Positions 26,001 through 35,722 are shown, counted from the first letter of the stretch. The stretch: DNA of 64,000 bases from Mytilus californianus (GCF_021869535.1 NW_026262668.1:15774632-15838631), one strand, 5' to 3'. Notes: generated by a model not told the origin, from the sequence alone. Program-made: numbers and translations.

Positions 26001-29000
26001 CCGCGCCCGGAAATTTAGATACGCTCCGAGTAAACTTATAGATCCTTTAAATAAACTTTTTCTAAAAGATTATCATTTCAACATTGTAATTAGATCTTTA
26101 AATATTGTTTTATTGGTATAGAAATATATTTTGTTATCAGTACTTTAAAACCATATTAAATATTATTGCAATACACATATTCACGGTTCTACAATCTGTT
26201 GATACCTATATTTTGGCATTGCACAAAGTCATATTTTTCTCGGACTGTTAATGACGTTTTTATACTAAATCAATTATACGTTGTGTACTGATTGTTATTA
26301 AAGTCTTAAATACATGGTTGTTTTATTAGTTATCAGCTTTGAACTAGCTGCGAGTACTCTCCGATCTGTGCTTTGTGTCCTTTTTGTTGTGGGGGATGTA
26401 TAAATTCCTTGCCACGTCCGGTCTGTGTTTTTTGTTAGATGTCTGATTTGTATCGATCTGATGAGTTAAGCCCTTATCAACTGATTTTTATAGCTGGTTC
26501 TTTTGTTGTATTTTTTCTCCCCTGTCCCACGTTAGGGGAGGGTTTGGCGCCATCAAACATGTTTAACCCCGCCACATTTTTTATGTGCCTGTCCCAAGTC
26601 CAAAGCCTGTATGTCAGCACTTGTCGTTGGTTCATGTCTTTCATAATTGTTTTTCTTGCATTGTTATAAATTAGGCCGTTAGTTTTTCTCAATTGATTTG
26701 TTTCATATTTTTCATGTTAAGCCTTTTATAGCCGACTATGTGGTACGCATTTTTCTCATTGTTGAAGGCCGTCATTTGCCTATAATTGCTTACATTCACT
26801 TAATTTGAACTTAAGTTGATAGTTGTCTCATTGGCAATCATACCACATCTCCGTGTTTTTATATTAAGCAGTTCGAAATCTTCAGTAAAATTTCAATTTG
26901 GCGCTTGTGAGAATTCTGAACATTATACTAATTTACAAATGCTAAACATAGCTCTAAATTACATTTTTGCAATATCAGGCAATTTTTGAGTATTTATCTA
27001 AAATTAGATACGAATGACAAACCAAACCCCAACCAGAGAAAAAAAAAAGATATGTTGGTCCTAGATGTTCTTTAGAACGAAATTGATACACTACAACATC
27101 TTATTTACATGGCAATCGATGTGTCACTTTTGATGCTAAAAAAGTCCGCCTTTTCACGATTAAACCATGGTATGATATAAACAAGTACAATAGACATATC
27201 CCATTAGGATAAGCTGTCAAGCTGATTAACACATTCAGTTGAAAGATAGTTATTAATAATATGAAGCGTTTGCGTGAATATGTATTTTATACATATTTGT
27301 ATTCAATTCGACTTCTTTTGTGTTTTTATGTTAGCCTTATAACCAACAAATAGAGTAATTAAAGAAATGTTTCAGAAAATTATCTTTCTTTAGAATAGAA
27401 GTTTCTTTTTCATTTGTAGAATTGATGTTTTCAAAATAAGGTTGTAGGAACGTGTATTGGCAATTTTATCAAGCTATATACACCTGTATCTACCAAAACA
27501 ATTTTCATTTATTAACATTTCAGACAATGAAAGCGATAAATGCCGTTTTAAAATTTTCATTTATAGTTCAACATGGTTCACGTTGTTTGGAAAAAATCTT
27601 TACGAAATTGTGACATCATCTTGTAATTATTACTCGGCATTATATCACATCGCTTCTTATGTTCTTTGTATACCGTACAGTTGCTGGATTATCAAGTCAA
27701 AAGACGTCTAAACCATTCGTCACAGAATTTATTACGGCAGAACCGACAGTTAAACAGATTAACTTGGCGTTTGTATCCACACAAATATCCACACAAGAAA
27801 AAACAAGCTTATCACATGTGGGATTACAGACTCCTAAAGACGACCTAAGTTCTACACCAATGACCACAGAGAAGACAATGTTTCGTCATGTAACAACACA
27901 CAGAACGGATGTTTCAAGTACGGATAAAATTGCCTTTTATCATTGTTGATACTTAATGACTTTGTAAATCATAGGGGGTCCAGCTTACTCCTTCATAACA
28001 TAGAATACATACACTAAAATGAAGAAAACTATATGTCAAAATTAAGACAACAGTAATTTATCAATGTTCAAATCTCATTAATTGTTTTAGAATACAACTC
28101 AATGTAACAAACATAATATCGGAATGGAAGGTGGTCATCAGGACCTAGACCGAATGTGTTGACGGTGACGGTGAAAGCATCTCCTGCTAGGCATGCATAA
28201 CCCAACTTGTGAATACACACGCAGTGAATTGAAAATGTTACAATCACGAAAAAGACACAATGGGTAAATTTAAATCGGTTTCATTTGTCGTAGCAAGAAT
28301 CCCATTCTCTTTCACTCGAATGTTACATTATCAAATGCGTTTTATCACCTAATTGTACTTGACTTGTGATAATGAACACGACTGGTTGTATTTATGCTTT
28401 ATATAACCTTTCGGACTTGACTTGTGATTATGAACACGACTGGTTGTATTTATGCTTTAACCTTTCGGACTTGACTTATGATTATGAACACGACTGGTTG
28501 TATTTATGCTTAACCTTTCGGACTTGACTTGTGATTATGAACACGACTGGTTGTATTTATGCTTAACCTTTCGTGTATTTATGCTTAACCTTTCGGACTT
28601 GACTTGTGATAATGAACACGACTGGTTGTATTTATGCTTAACCTTTCGGACTTGACTTGTGATAATGAACACGACTGGTTGTATTTATGCTTAACCTTTC
28701 GTGTATTTATGCTTAACCTTTCGGACTTGACTTGTGATTATGAACACGACTGGTTGTATTTATTCTTAACCTTTCGGATCATCTGAGAATGTTTATTGGG
28801 TTCTTGTTGCTAAGTCCTGATTTTCTTTTAGTGTTTTGTCTCTTCGTGGTATTTCGTTCTGGCAATGGGTTTTTCTTATGAATTGTAAATATCTTTTTGG
28901 TATCTGCTGTGTCTTTTGTGACAGACATACCTGTATGCGTAAATGAAAATGCCTAAATAAGAAAGAAGAATTCAAGTGGAACTTAGAGTCGATAAGTCAA

Positions 29001-32000
29001 CATTGAGGGATTGTGGTTGATTTTCATACATGATGAAGACACAATATTTCAATCAGTTTAATCGAAGTCTTGAGCTGGGATATCAGTAACTGCAAGTAGT
29101 CCTTTGTTAATTTATGTTCATCGTTGTTTATCATTGTGTTTTTGCTTTGGTTTGCTTAGTTTTTTATCTATATTACTCGAAGATTGTCGTAGCAACCTTG
29201 ATCATTTCAATTGCATTGTAATGATGTTTTTTTTTTAAATTCAAATAGCCGGCTTATAAAGTATGTATCACAATTATAATCGCTAAGTTCAGTTACAGTT
29301 TTCCGTTTATGATGGAATTAATTTTGCAAGTCTTCGACTAGGTCTATTTTTTTCATTTTGAGTTGTCGTGATAATTTAGTTATGTTGTGGTTGTTTTGAT
29401 ATGTCATATGCAAAAGGGCATTAGAAATACTTTTTCTTCGAAACTACCCCCACCCCCGAAAAATCCCTACACACATGCACTATGCACATAAAAAAATGTT
29501 TCTTTAGTTAGTAAAATAGATATTTCAAAAGATATGATCATGCTCTATATTAAGCACTACTGGTAAATATAGAAAGTTTAGTTGATGTTGCAAACGCATC
29601 CAATTATGCAAATATTCGTGGCAAATGTCGTAGTAAACCAACTGTCCGTTGTGAAACCATTCATTGACTTTGGTATAAAAACATTGTCAACGGTGTGTTC
29701 TTCCTTCCGGCTGAAATATCAGTGCAAATATGCGTACACTAAGCTGTGCGAAATGTTAAAGAACATAGTAAAGATTGGTCAAATAGGGATGTTACGCTCT
29801 TTGTATGCTGAAGAACATTAAAATAACCCATTGAAGAGTCCATAGGAGACCAGTTGCAAGACAAAGTTCTGCCCCTAAAAAATACCTTCTCTTCCGTTGG
29901 CTATCCAAAAGGCATAATTTTGTATTGAATAACACATTAAAATTTGTAATAAGAATCATCAACAATACCCCACAGTACAACAGACAACATCAACTACTAA
30001 AACACAACTTGCAGTTCATTTTCAAATAACCATTCGGGTCAAGTGTAGACTATTAAAAGAAAAGGTTGAAAATGTTCCTTTCCGTCTTCTTTCATATTTC
30101 ATAATTACAACATGGAGAAACAGATGTAAAAAGCAGTTCATTTGTACTTTGTAATCGTGGTGTCTCTGTGATGCTAAAAAAGTCAACCTTTTAAAGATTA
30201 AACCATAGTATGATATAAACAAGTACAATAGACATATCCTATTAGGATAAGGTGACAAGCTGATTAACACACTCAGTTGGAAGACTGTGGACACTTGGTT
30301 ATTTATACTGTGAAGCACTTGTGCAAACATGTATCTGTTACATATTTATACCCCCGCTTTAAAAAAAGTGGGAGTATACTGTTTTACATCTGTCTGTCCG
30401 TCCGTCCATCCATCCGTCAGTCCATCCGCCAGTCCATCCGTCAGTCCGTCCGACCGTCCCATGAATATTTTTCGTCGCATCTTTCTCAGGAACTACATTA
30501 CAAGGATTTCTGAAATTTGGTTTAAGGGTTTATATGAGTCAGCTATACTGTGTGATGCGTTTTCAGATTCATCACTCAACAACTTCCTATTTACCGTCAG
30601 GATTTTTGGGCGGGGGTATCATTAGTGAACAGTAGCTCACAGATTCACTTGTATTCTATTTGACTTCTTTTGTGCTTTTTAGCCTAATAACCAACACATG
30701 GAGCAATAGAGTAAATGTATTAGATAATTATCCATCTAAAGAAATCTTCTTTTTCATTTGTAGAATTGCTATTTTCAAATAAGAACTTTACGCACAATCT
30801 ATAAACACCCGACTCTACTTAAATAATTTTCATCTAATAACATATATGACAGATAAATGCCTTTTTAAATTTTCATTTTTAGTTCAACATGTTCCATGTT
30901 GTTTATAAAATATCTTTACCAAATTGTGACATCATCTTGTTACTGTTACTTGGCATTAAATCACATCACTACTTGTGTTCTTTTTATAATGTACAGGTGC
31001 TGAATTAACAAGTCAACAGACCTCTGACACACGAATGTCCACACAAGAAATAACAGGCCTAGGCTTATCACCTGTTCGCTTACAAACTCCCAAAGACGAC
31101 ATAAGTTCTACACCCATGACCACAGAGAAGACAATTTTATCTCATATAACAACACACAGAATGCATGTTTCAAGTATGGATAGAATAGCCTTTTTCATAG
31201 ATCAAAGCTAATGACTTTGCCAGTCGCACAAATATATTGAACATTAGTCAAAAAGAAGTACTTTGTTAAAACATCTATACGTAAATTCAAGTTTAGACAT
31301 CTCTTTTACTAGTATTCAGAAAAGTCATCTTCACAATTTTTAATATTTATGGTTTTCCGCAATTGTGTTTCTACTGTTTGTAAAACATGGAAATAAGTTA
31401 AAAATTATAAATCATAGGGTGACCGAGCTTAGCGGATTTGTTTCAGTTAAATCGATTTATGACTTTTGAACAGCGGTATATACTACTATTGCCTTTATTT
31501 ACCCCTTCAAAACTTTGAATACATACACTAAAATGACTAAACTATATGGCAAAATTAAGCCAATAGTAATTTACCAATGTTCAAATCTCTTTAATAGATT
31601 TAATAGACAAATCAAGGTAACAAACAAAACTTGGGGGAATCGAAGAAGCTTCAAAAGGAGCGAGACCGAGTGTCTCGGCAGGGGAAGCATCTCTTGCTAT
31701 GCATGCATCACCAGCCATGCGAATCCGCACTCAGTGAAAATGTAACAGTCGGGAATAGGACGCAATATGGAATAGGATACGATAGCTAAAATTTCAAGGT
31801 TTAATTTGTCGTAGCTGCAATCCGTCCTCTTTTTACTCGATTTTTACATTACCGAATGCGTTTTATCACCAAATTGTACTTTCCATTATGAACACCACTG
31901 GTTGCGATTATGCTTACCCTTAAGCTTTTGGATCATTGGAGATCACCCTGGGTTTTGTATTGGGTTCTTGTCCCTTTTTCTGTTTTGTTGTCTTTTCGTC

Positions 32001-33160
32001 GCTTTTCGTTTTTGCAATTGTGCTATCTGTTTTTCTTTAACTAATGACGACATACCTGTTTGTGTGAATGAAAATGCTTAAATAGAGTGCATTCAAATCG
32101 TCTGTTCGGGTTAACACATTCATATGAATAGATAAATTATTGATGTATTATACCTACCATAATTTGTTTTTACCGTTTTGACCTATATCTGTATGTAGAT
32201 ACAAAAACTTATCGTAGATCCAAATAAGGCAAGTCATATAATATTCTAACGGGGATATTTTACAGATTGTGAATTTTTGGAAGGAAAAAACTTAACACCG
32301 GCATATTAATTCCAAATGATTGGAAAGGAAAAAAAATATATGAAAAAGAAGCACTCAGTGTTTCTTAAAACGACAATTTTCTACCAGAAAGCTAACATTT
32401 GTTTATATGAAAAATATTACATATTTTTTGTATAGTTAGCCTTGCTAAATATAACATATTTGTACGATCATTCATTTTATACATATTCTGAACCGTGCCT
32501 CTGCTTTGTCCTAATCAAAACAATTTACATCATTAAAAGAACAGTGAAATTACATTCATATGTTCCGAAAACAATATATTAAGAATAAACGCGTCAAATG
32601 TATCAAATTGATTTTGCCAAGAAACGTAAAACCAAATTTTTCGCCCTTTGTATGTTTTACAAGAAATGCAACAACGCAGAGTTTTATATAGCTTTTTAAA
32701 AACGTATACACTGTTAAATAGTTGGTATTAAAGAATGTTCTGCAGATTGAAAAGTGTATTATAGTGATCAAAGAGTAAACAAAGTTTTAATGCTTAAACA
32801 AGTTTTATTATGTTATGCTTAAGAGTTGTGTCTAATGTATCAGTTTTACATAATATTGATATACATTCTTTCTACTATTGTCAAAAATGTATTTCAGCTA
32901 AATCGCTGTGTCCGTGCGACTGTCACATGAATAACAATAAGAGTAATGCTATAGATGATAATGAAGTCGAAGAAATAAAAAGAAGAATTCATAAGGAACT
33001 TAGAGTCGATAAGTCAACACTATCGTCAACGAGAAACAAACGTATATCAGCCTACGATGATCGTACCTCTTCCAAATGTATAGGGGCAGTTGGTATTTGT
33101 ATTCTTGTTACTGTATTGTCAGTTTTTGCTGCCACTGATGTAATGTCATGCTTCCAATAA
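17000..33160 (+). CDS. transmembrane C-type lectin-like protein, six-exon gene model
   Basis: Exons 17000-17057, 18124-18259, 25444-25661, 27681-27917, 30997-31173 and 32898-33160 join without a stop into 362 codons; every intron is GT...AG and the phases (1, 2, 1, 1, 1) agree. Predicted layout: signal peptide 1-19, C-type lectin-like domain about 21-136, Ser/Thr-rich stalk 138-275, CPCDC motif 280-284, charged helical segment about 297-324, transmembrane helix about 336-355, and a tail of seven residues ending FQ. This is a type I surface receptor layout; such lectins are typically pattern-recognition receptors in bivalves (family knowledge). The domain has four cysteines (38, 111, 126, 134) and FIGL (73-76). 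The usual EPN/QPD loop is replaced by HPL (102-104) and the WND motif is absent, so ordinary calcium-dependent sugar binding is doubtful. The tail is too short for a signalling motif. Both stalk exons may not be used in every transcript. Confidence 0.8.
17265..17470 (+). repeat. dispersed repeat with ATGAGTCTTTTGTAGACGAAACGCGCG core, in intron 1
   Basis: CCTAAGCTGTATTTGGCA, then GAGTCTTTTGTAGACGAAAC and GCGCGACTGGCGTTC. Related to the GATGAAG/GCGTTTCGG family listed at 8565. Confidence 0.6.
18124..18259 (+). CDS. lectin gene exon 2: first half of the C-type lectin-like domain
   Basis: Acceptor TATTTCAG, donor GTAAGT. Encodes AFYLYKDIKTTWDDGRSKC and GMSLAVLKSEQDYNEAK: the TW-[DE]-A/G-R-x-x-C and LAV-[IL]-K-S helix-1/strand signature of C-type lectin-like domains. 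The extra N-terminal cysteine pair of long-form domains is absent. Ends in phase 2. Confidence 0.85.
19086..19123. promoter_or_regulatory. pair of perfect cAMP-response-element palindromes
   Basis: TGACGTCA occurs at 19086-19093 and again at 19116-19123, 30 bases apart, in intron 2. This is the CREB/ATF consensus. Whether it acts on the lectin gene, belongs to an old repeat or is chance cannot be told from sequence. Confidence 0.3.
19858..20325 (+). repeat. direct repeat, copy 1 (uninterrupted)
   Basis: From CCCAATTATTTCCCCCATTAC through GGCAGATTTTTTATTCCCTA and CTTCCTGGTTAAAATCGAA to GGTATCCTGTAATTGGCATC. The same sequence recurs at 22595-22825 plus 23911-24158. The two copies are 2.3 kb apart in direct orientation. 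It resembles a long-terminal-repeat pair, but lacks clear TG...CA ends, so a simple segmental duplication is equally possible. Confidence 0.65.
22067..22204 (+). repeat. dispersed repeat (GCAGTACCTTT ... CAGCACCAGA)
   Basis: Shares CACTTTAAAGTGACTGAA and the surrounding order of blocks with 45468-45611. Diverged pair; family unknown. Confidence 0.5.
22351..22455. repeat. palindromic element with ACGTGATTATTTCTGTAT arms
   Basis: Arm 22351-22371 (ACGTGATTATTTCTGTAT + AGG) is matched by its reverse complement at 22435-22455 (CCAATACAGAAATAATCACGT, two mismatches). The interior is a GC-richer GGTCCTCGGCCTCGCCTCAGG stretch. Related words (GGCCGAGTT, GGCCAATACAGG) occur around 21505-21590, hinting at a second, diverged copy. 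Confidence 0.55.
22826..23910 (-). mobile_element. 5'-truncated non-LTR retrotransposon (LINE) fragment
   Basis: Flanked by a 7-base target duplication TAAAATC (22819-22825 and 23911-23917), confirmed by the uninterrupted copy 1 of the host repeat. Read on the minus strand it encodes the C-terminal end of a LINE reverse-transcriptase protein: SSSWFIAIKHMLRKYDL (about 23740-23800), then after a frameshift LLTGSYILQGKR followed by CLLCEKEEENIEHFILKC, a C-x2-C-x8-H-x4-C zinc-knuckle-like motif. About 450 bases of 3' untranslated region follow; its end carries TTAGAT-like words. It contains an internal near-duplicate of TGGTGGAAGGAG. Dead on arrival: short, and frameshifted near 23570. Its clade is not assignable by eye. 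Confidence 0.8.
23279..23800 (-). pseudogene. LINE reverse-transcriptase C-terminal remnant
   Basis: Two overlapping minus-strand frames. The upstream one (about 23800-23538) has the SSWFxxIxxMLRKYDL motif and a VWTSTIKKTI stretch. The downstream one (23527-23279) has the CCHC-type cluster CLLCEKEEENIEHFILKC typical of the end of LINE ORF2 proteins. A frameshift between them (around 23570) breaks the protein. Confidence 0.75.
25444..25661 (+). CDS. lectin gene exon 3: second half of the C-type lectin-like domain
   Basis: Acceptor TTATATTACAG, donor GTAAGA. Encodes IFIGLYYDPVQDVFRWTDG, YNKWASGHPL, DHCVHLSKD, and ESDIC...NILC. This covers the WIGL-like strand, the FRWTDG turn, the W-x-x-G-x-P loop and the last three conserved cysteines. 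The loop reads HPL in place of EPN/QPD and the WND triplet is missing. Ends in phase 1. Confidence 0.88.
26330..26870 (+). repeat. dispersed repeat ending ATAGTTGTCTCATTGGCAATC
   Basis: Blocks GGCCGTTAGTTTTTCTCAATTG, TTGTTGAAGGCCGTCATTTG and TTGATAGTTGTCTCATTGGC, then ACCACATC. Other copies: 34910-35130, 44445-44655, and fragments at 18315-18445, 21985-22030, 25905-25975 and 45355-45420. I recognise this as a very abundant mussel repeat; the type is uncertain. Confidence 0.6.
27681..27917 (+). CDS. lectin gene exon 4: Thr/Ser-rich stalk, first copy
   Basis: Acceptor TACCGTACAG, donor GTACGG. 79 codons rich in Thr, Ser and Lys (STQISTQEKTSLSHVG, SSTPMTTEKTMF), typical of an O-glycosylated spacer. 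The frame would remain open to a TGA at 27947, but the homologous exon at 30997-31173 ends at the same GTA-GG donor. Phase 1 on both sides, so it can be skipped without a frameshift. Confidence 0.75.
28357..28780 (+). repeat. 54-base minisatellite, seven copies
   Basis: Unit CTTGACTTGTGATTATGAAC followed by ACGACTGGTTGTATTTATGC and TTAACCTTTCGGA, repeated seven times. An extra TGTATTTATGCTTAACCTTT piece follows units 4 and 6, a sign of higher-order slippage. The sister duplicate has only a single diverged unit at about 31878-31930, so the array arose after the duplication. Confidence 0.85.
28958..29010 (+). pseudogene. remnant of the transmembrane exon
   Basis: AGAAGAATTCAAGTGGAAC followed by TTAGAGTCGATAAGTCAACA matches positions 32981-33022 inside exon 6. 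The 5' half of the exon (with the CPCDC motif), the transmembrane segment and the preceding intron sequence are deleted. The duplicate gene end can no longer encode a membrane anchor. Confidence 0.75.
29640..30150. other. junction between the two duplicate copies, no gene seen
   Basis: Not shared with the other copy. A 62-residue minus frame (29980-29792) has hydrophobic stretches (ATGLLWTLQWVILMFF), but no recognisable family or gene context. Confidence 0.45.
30348..30619. mobile_element. terminal-repeat element with YCCG minisatellite (ATACCCCCGC ends)
   Basis: Begins ATACCCCCGC (30348-30357) and ends GCGGGGGTAT (30610-30619), exact inverted repeats. Near the left end is a TCCGTCCGTCCATCC-type minisatellite (about 30393-30455), followed by CTCAGGAACTACATTACAAG and TGATGCGTTTTCAGATTC. 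It is absent at the equivalent place in the sister duplicate (about 27295), so it inserted after the duplication. The two open frames across it are minisatellite artefacts. Confidence 0.8.
30997..31173 (+). CDS. lectin gene exon 5: Thr/Ser-rich stalk, second copy
   Basis: Acceptor ATAATGTACAG, donor GTATGG. 59 codons with the same start (SAELTSQQTS against VAGLSSQKTS) and end (SSTPMTTEKTILSHITTHRM against SSTPMTTEKTMFRHVTTHRT) as exon 4, but missing about 20 middle residues. Phase 1 on both sides. It is either added to exon 4 or used in its place. Confidence 0.75.
32898..33160 (+). CDS. lectin gene exon 6: juxtamembrane CPCxC segment and transmembrane helix
   Basis: Acceptor GTATTTCAG; ends at TAA. 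Encodes SLCPCDC, a charged segment (DNEVEEIKRRIHKELRVDKS), a basic linker (RNKRISAYDDR), and the hydrophobic helix CIGAVGICILVTVLSVFAAT with a tail DVMSCFQ. From memory, this CPCxC / KEL.VDK / SA.D.R / IG.VG.. arrangement ends many different mussel surface proteins, so it looks like a shared anchor module. A possible polyadenylation signal AATAAA lies at 33908-33913, though an earlier ATTAAA occurs near 33369. Confidence 0.85.
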
Positions 33161-33989
33161 TTCCAAAGGAAGTGTTTTGCAGTATCTATGAATATTCAAT
33201 GTTTATCATTCAGTCTGGTTTATCATCTACATTACTGGAAGATCATGGCGACAACCTTGGTCATCTAAATTGAATTGTTATGCTTATTTTCAAAATTCAA
33301 ATAGTAACTTGTAAAGTATAGAGTTTTCTATAGCTTTTAGAAAACGCATAAATTATAAAATTGTTGGTATTAAAGAATGTTTAGCCGATGGAAGAGTATA
33401 TTATAGTGAACAAAGAGTAAAACCATACAAAGTCATGTATTAATGAATTGTCATGGTTATTTTAAAAATTCATACTGTCAGCTGATTGAGTGTATGTCAC
33501 AATTTTAATCGCGACGTTCAGTTACAGGTTTCCTTTTATGGATTACGGAATTAATTATGCCAGTCTTCAACCAAGTCTACTCATATTTTCAGTTGTCATT
33601 ATGATGATGTGTTGAAATTCTTGGTTGGTTTTTGGACTAATCTTTTTTTCATTTAGGTATGTTGTAGTTGTTTTGATATGGTAAATATTTTTTCATTCCT
33701 ATTTGTACTGATCATGTTCCTCTATTGGAACAGAAGCAAAGACTTCTATTGGAGGGCGAAAAGGACGTTAGGAATAAATTGGTTTCTTCGAAACTATCCC
33801 CTCTAGAAAACTCACTACACTATATGCACTATGCACACAAAAATGTTTATTTAATATACAGATATGCTAAAATATCTAATTATTTTCTTTATTAAGCATT
33901 GCGATCCAATAAATAAGAAAACTAAGTTGATGTTGCAAACATCCAATTTTGCAAATATTCGTGGCAAATGACGCCTTATACTGTAAATA

Positions 33990-34197
33990 TACTGTAAATC
34001 AACTTATGTTCACTTTACTTCGTTAGTAATCCTTTCTAGCCAACTTCGCAGCGATTTTTCTCGCGATTTTCTAGTTTCCTGATTATATGAAGGAAAATCG
34101 AAGTTTTACACATGCACGACGATTTACATTTGCGTTATTTTTCTACTGTGAAATTTACGAAAATAAATTGCTCGCAAAAATTAGCTTGTTTACAGTA
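33990..34197. mobile_element. short terminal-repeat element (TACTGTAAA ends)
   Basis: Starts TACTGTAAATCAACTTA and ends TAGCTTGTTTACAGTA, imperfect inverted repeats. No coding. It lies just past the end of the second duplicate copy. A TACTGTAAA word is doubled immediately to its left. Confidence 0.6.
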
Positions 34198-34199
34198 TT

Positions 34200-34900
34200 T
34201 CTGTATGTTTGTTATTCAACAATATCATATTAATTTCAGTATATGTTTAAGCTTATGGTATATCATAACATGGTATGGTTTGATACTATCACATTGATTA
34301 ACATCCCCACCTGCCTCCATTTAACAATATAAAATTACATTTTGCATTTATTTGTGCTTATACAAGTTTAGAATAGTACAAGAGCGTCAGCTGATTATGA
34401 ATTCTTTCATTTGTAAGTCAAAAACTATTAAAAAAATGATGGTTTTATATAACGGATAAGAATACATCTAACATATTATATATCAAACAATTTTAAGCAC
34501 CTGTGTCTTTTAAATCTAATATAAAAACTATTAGTATAGTATAAATCTAGAATTCAGATCAATCGAGACTCGCGTGCTCGTCATATGAGGATAGCGAAAT
34601 CAGAGAACTATATTTTAATTATATTGTCTAATATCGGATCAAACACTGGTCAAGGATCCAACATATCTGTAATTATAACTATGGAGTTTATAAAGGTCTG
34701 GTAGTCTAATCTGTAATTTTACCGAGTGTGTCCTATTTTCGATTGTGACTTGATTATCGTGGCAGGTGCTGCATATATAGCAAGAGACGCCTACCCTATC
34801 GAATCACATCCTTGAAGGTTCATCACTGTTCAAGGTTGAAAAGAGTTGATCGCTAGCTAATATTTTAACTCTGCCAGATTTTTCTAAACCACATGCCTGT
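34200..34900. other. no gene seen
   Basis: AT-rich, no coding similarity or structured repeat noted. Confidence 0.4.
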
Positions 34901-34909
34901 AGTTAAGTG

Positions 34910-35130
34910 GTTGTCGTATGCGTACTTTCTTTTAGTTTGGATAGTTAGATTTCTCGTTTGCATTGTACGTTTCACAATTTTGTTATCCCTGGTCGTGTTA
35001 TAGCTTGTTATACGGTATGGATTTCCTTCATTGGTGAAGGGCAGATTGTAACCTGTAGTTTTTGACCTCCTCTATTTTGAAAAGATGGTGGATAGTTGTT
35101 TCATTGGTGATAATACCACCTTTTCTTCAT
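34910..35130 (+). repeat. dispersed repeat, same family as 26330-26870
   Basis: Blocks TATAGCTTGTTATACGGTATG, GGTGAAGGGCAGATTGTAACC and GGTGGATAGTTGTTTCATTGG, then ACCACCTTTTC; strongly diverged. Confidence 0.5.
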
Positions 35131-35204
35131 ATATGTTCTCCGAAGTAGAATTACAGTCATTGTTATCTTTTGGATCATGAATGTTGAAATGATCATGGAA
35201 CAAT

Positions 35205-35363
35205 TAAGGAATGAATGCTTCTTATTGTAATTTTATTGGGGTGTGAAAGTGTTGACCGAAGCACATTTTGTATGAAGCGCGGAAAAGCTTCGTTCTAAAA
35301 ATGTGTGCACGATCAACACTTTTACAACCCTATCAAATTGCTAAAAGAAGTATTCATTTCTTA
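35205..35363. repeat. near-perfect foldback (hairpin) element
   Basis: The left arm from TAAGGAATGAATGCTTCT to GAAGCACATTTTGTATGAAG folds back on the right arm (CTTCGTTCTAAAAATGTG to AGAAGTATTCATTTCTTA) with only a few bases at the centre. The whole 159 bases form one long stem. Probably a palindromic MITE; no target duplication identified. Confidence 0.75.
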
Positions 35364-35722
35364 TAATTACATTTTAATGCTAAGACCATGAAATAAATAA
35401 TTTTATCAAGTTTTTCTTTTATTTACATGTGCACTTTTTTGTGGAAGCACATGTCATCACGAATGTAACATTTCATTTTTATATGAAGGATAATTTTTGA
35501 ATGACGCGCGATTGTTGTTAACCAATCAAACTAACGGATTCTCGTGAAACATACATGTAATGTAATTATTTAAAATTAAAACTTTTTTCTGTCACATACC
35601 AAATATTCAGTATTTTAATCTGAGAACGTTAAAGATATTATATGTAAGAAGAAAAAACACAACAACTTATCAATTCAGACATCATTATTAACCAATACAA
35701 TTAATACCTATATGAAAAAATT

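Larger units (their letters stand above)
27110..29640 (+). repeat. segmental duplication of the lectin gene 3' half, copy 1
   Basis: Matches 30150-33975 in order: GATTAAACCATGGTATGAT, ACAAGTACAATAGACATATC, stalk exon, TGCGTTTTATCACC, GACATACCTGTATG, remnant of the membrane exon, GTTCAGTTACAG, CACTATGCACA and CAAATATTCGTGGCAAATG. Copy 1 has lost most of the final coding exon and gained a 54-base minisatellite. Confidence 0.85.
30150..33975 (+). repeat. segmental duplication of the lectin gene 3' half, copy 2
   Basis: Partner of 27110-29640, holding the second stalk exon and the intact terminal exon. It is longer than copy 1 because copy 1 has lost about 0.9 kb ahead of and within the last exon, and because a 272-base terminal-repeat element sits at 30348-30619. 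Confidence 0.85.

Noticed and set aside
29792..29980. 62-residue minus frame with two hydrophobic stretches
   Set aside because: Possible membrane segment by composition only; no start context, no family, at a duplication junction.
30277..30625. Two overlapping plus frames with SVRPSIRQSIRQS / VCPSVHPSVSPSASPS repeats
   Set aside because: Translation of a YCCG minisatellite inside a terminal-repeat element.
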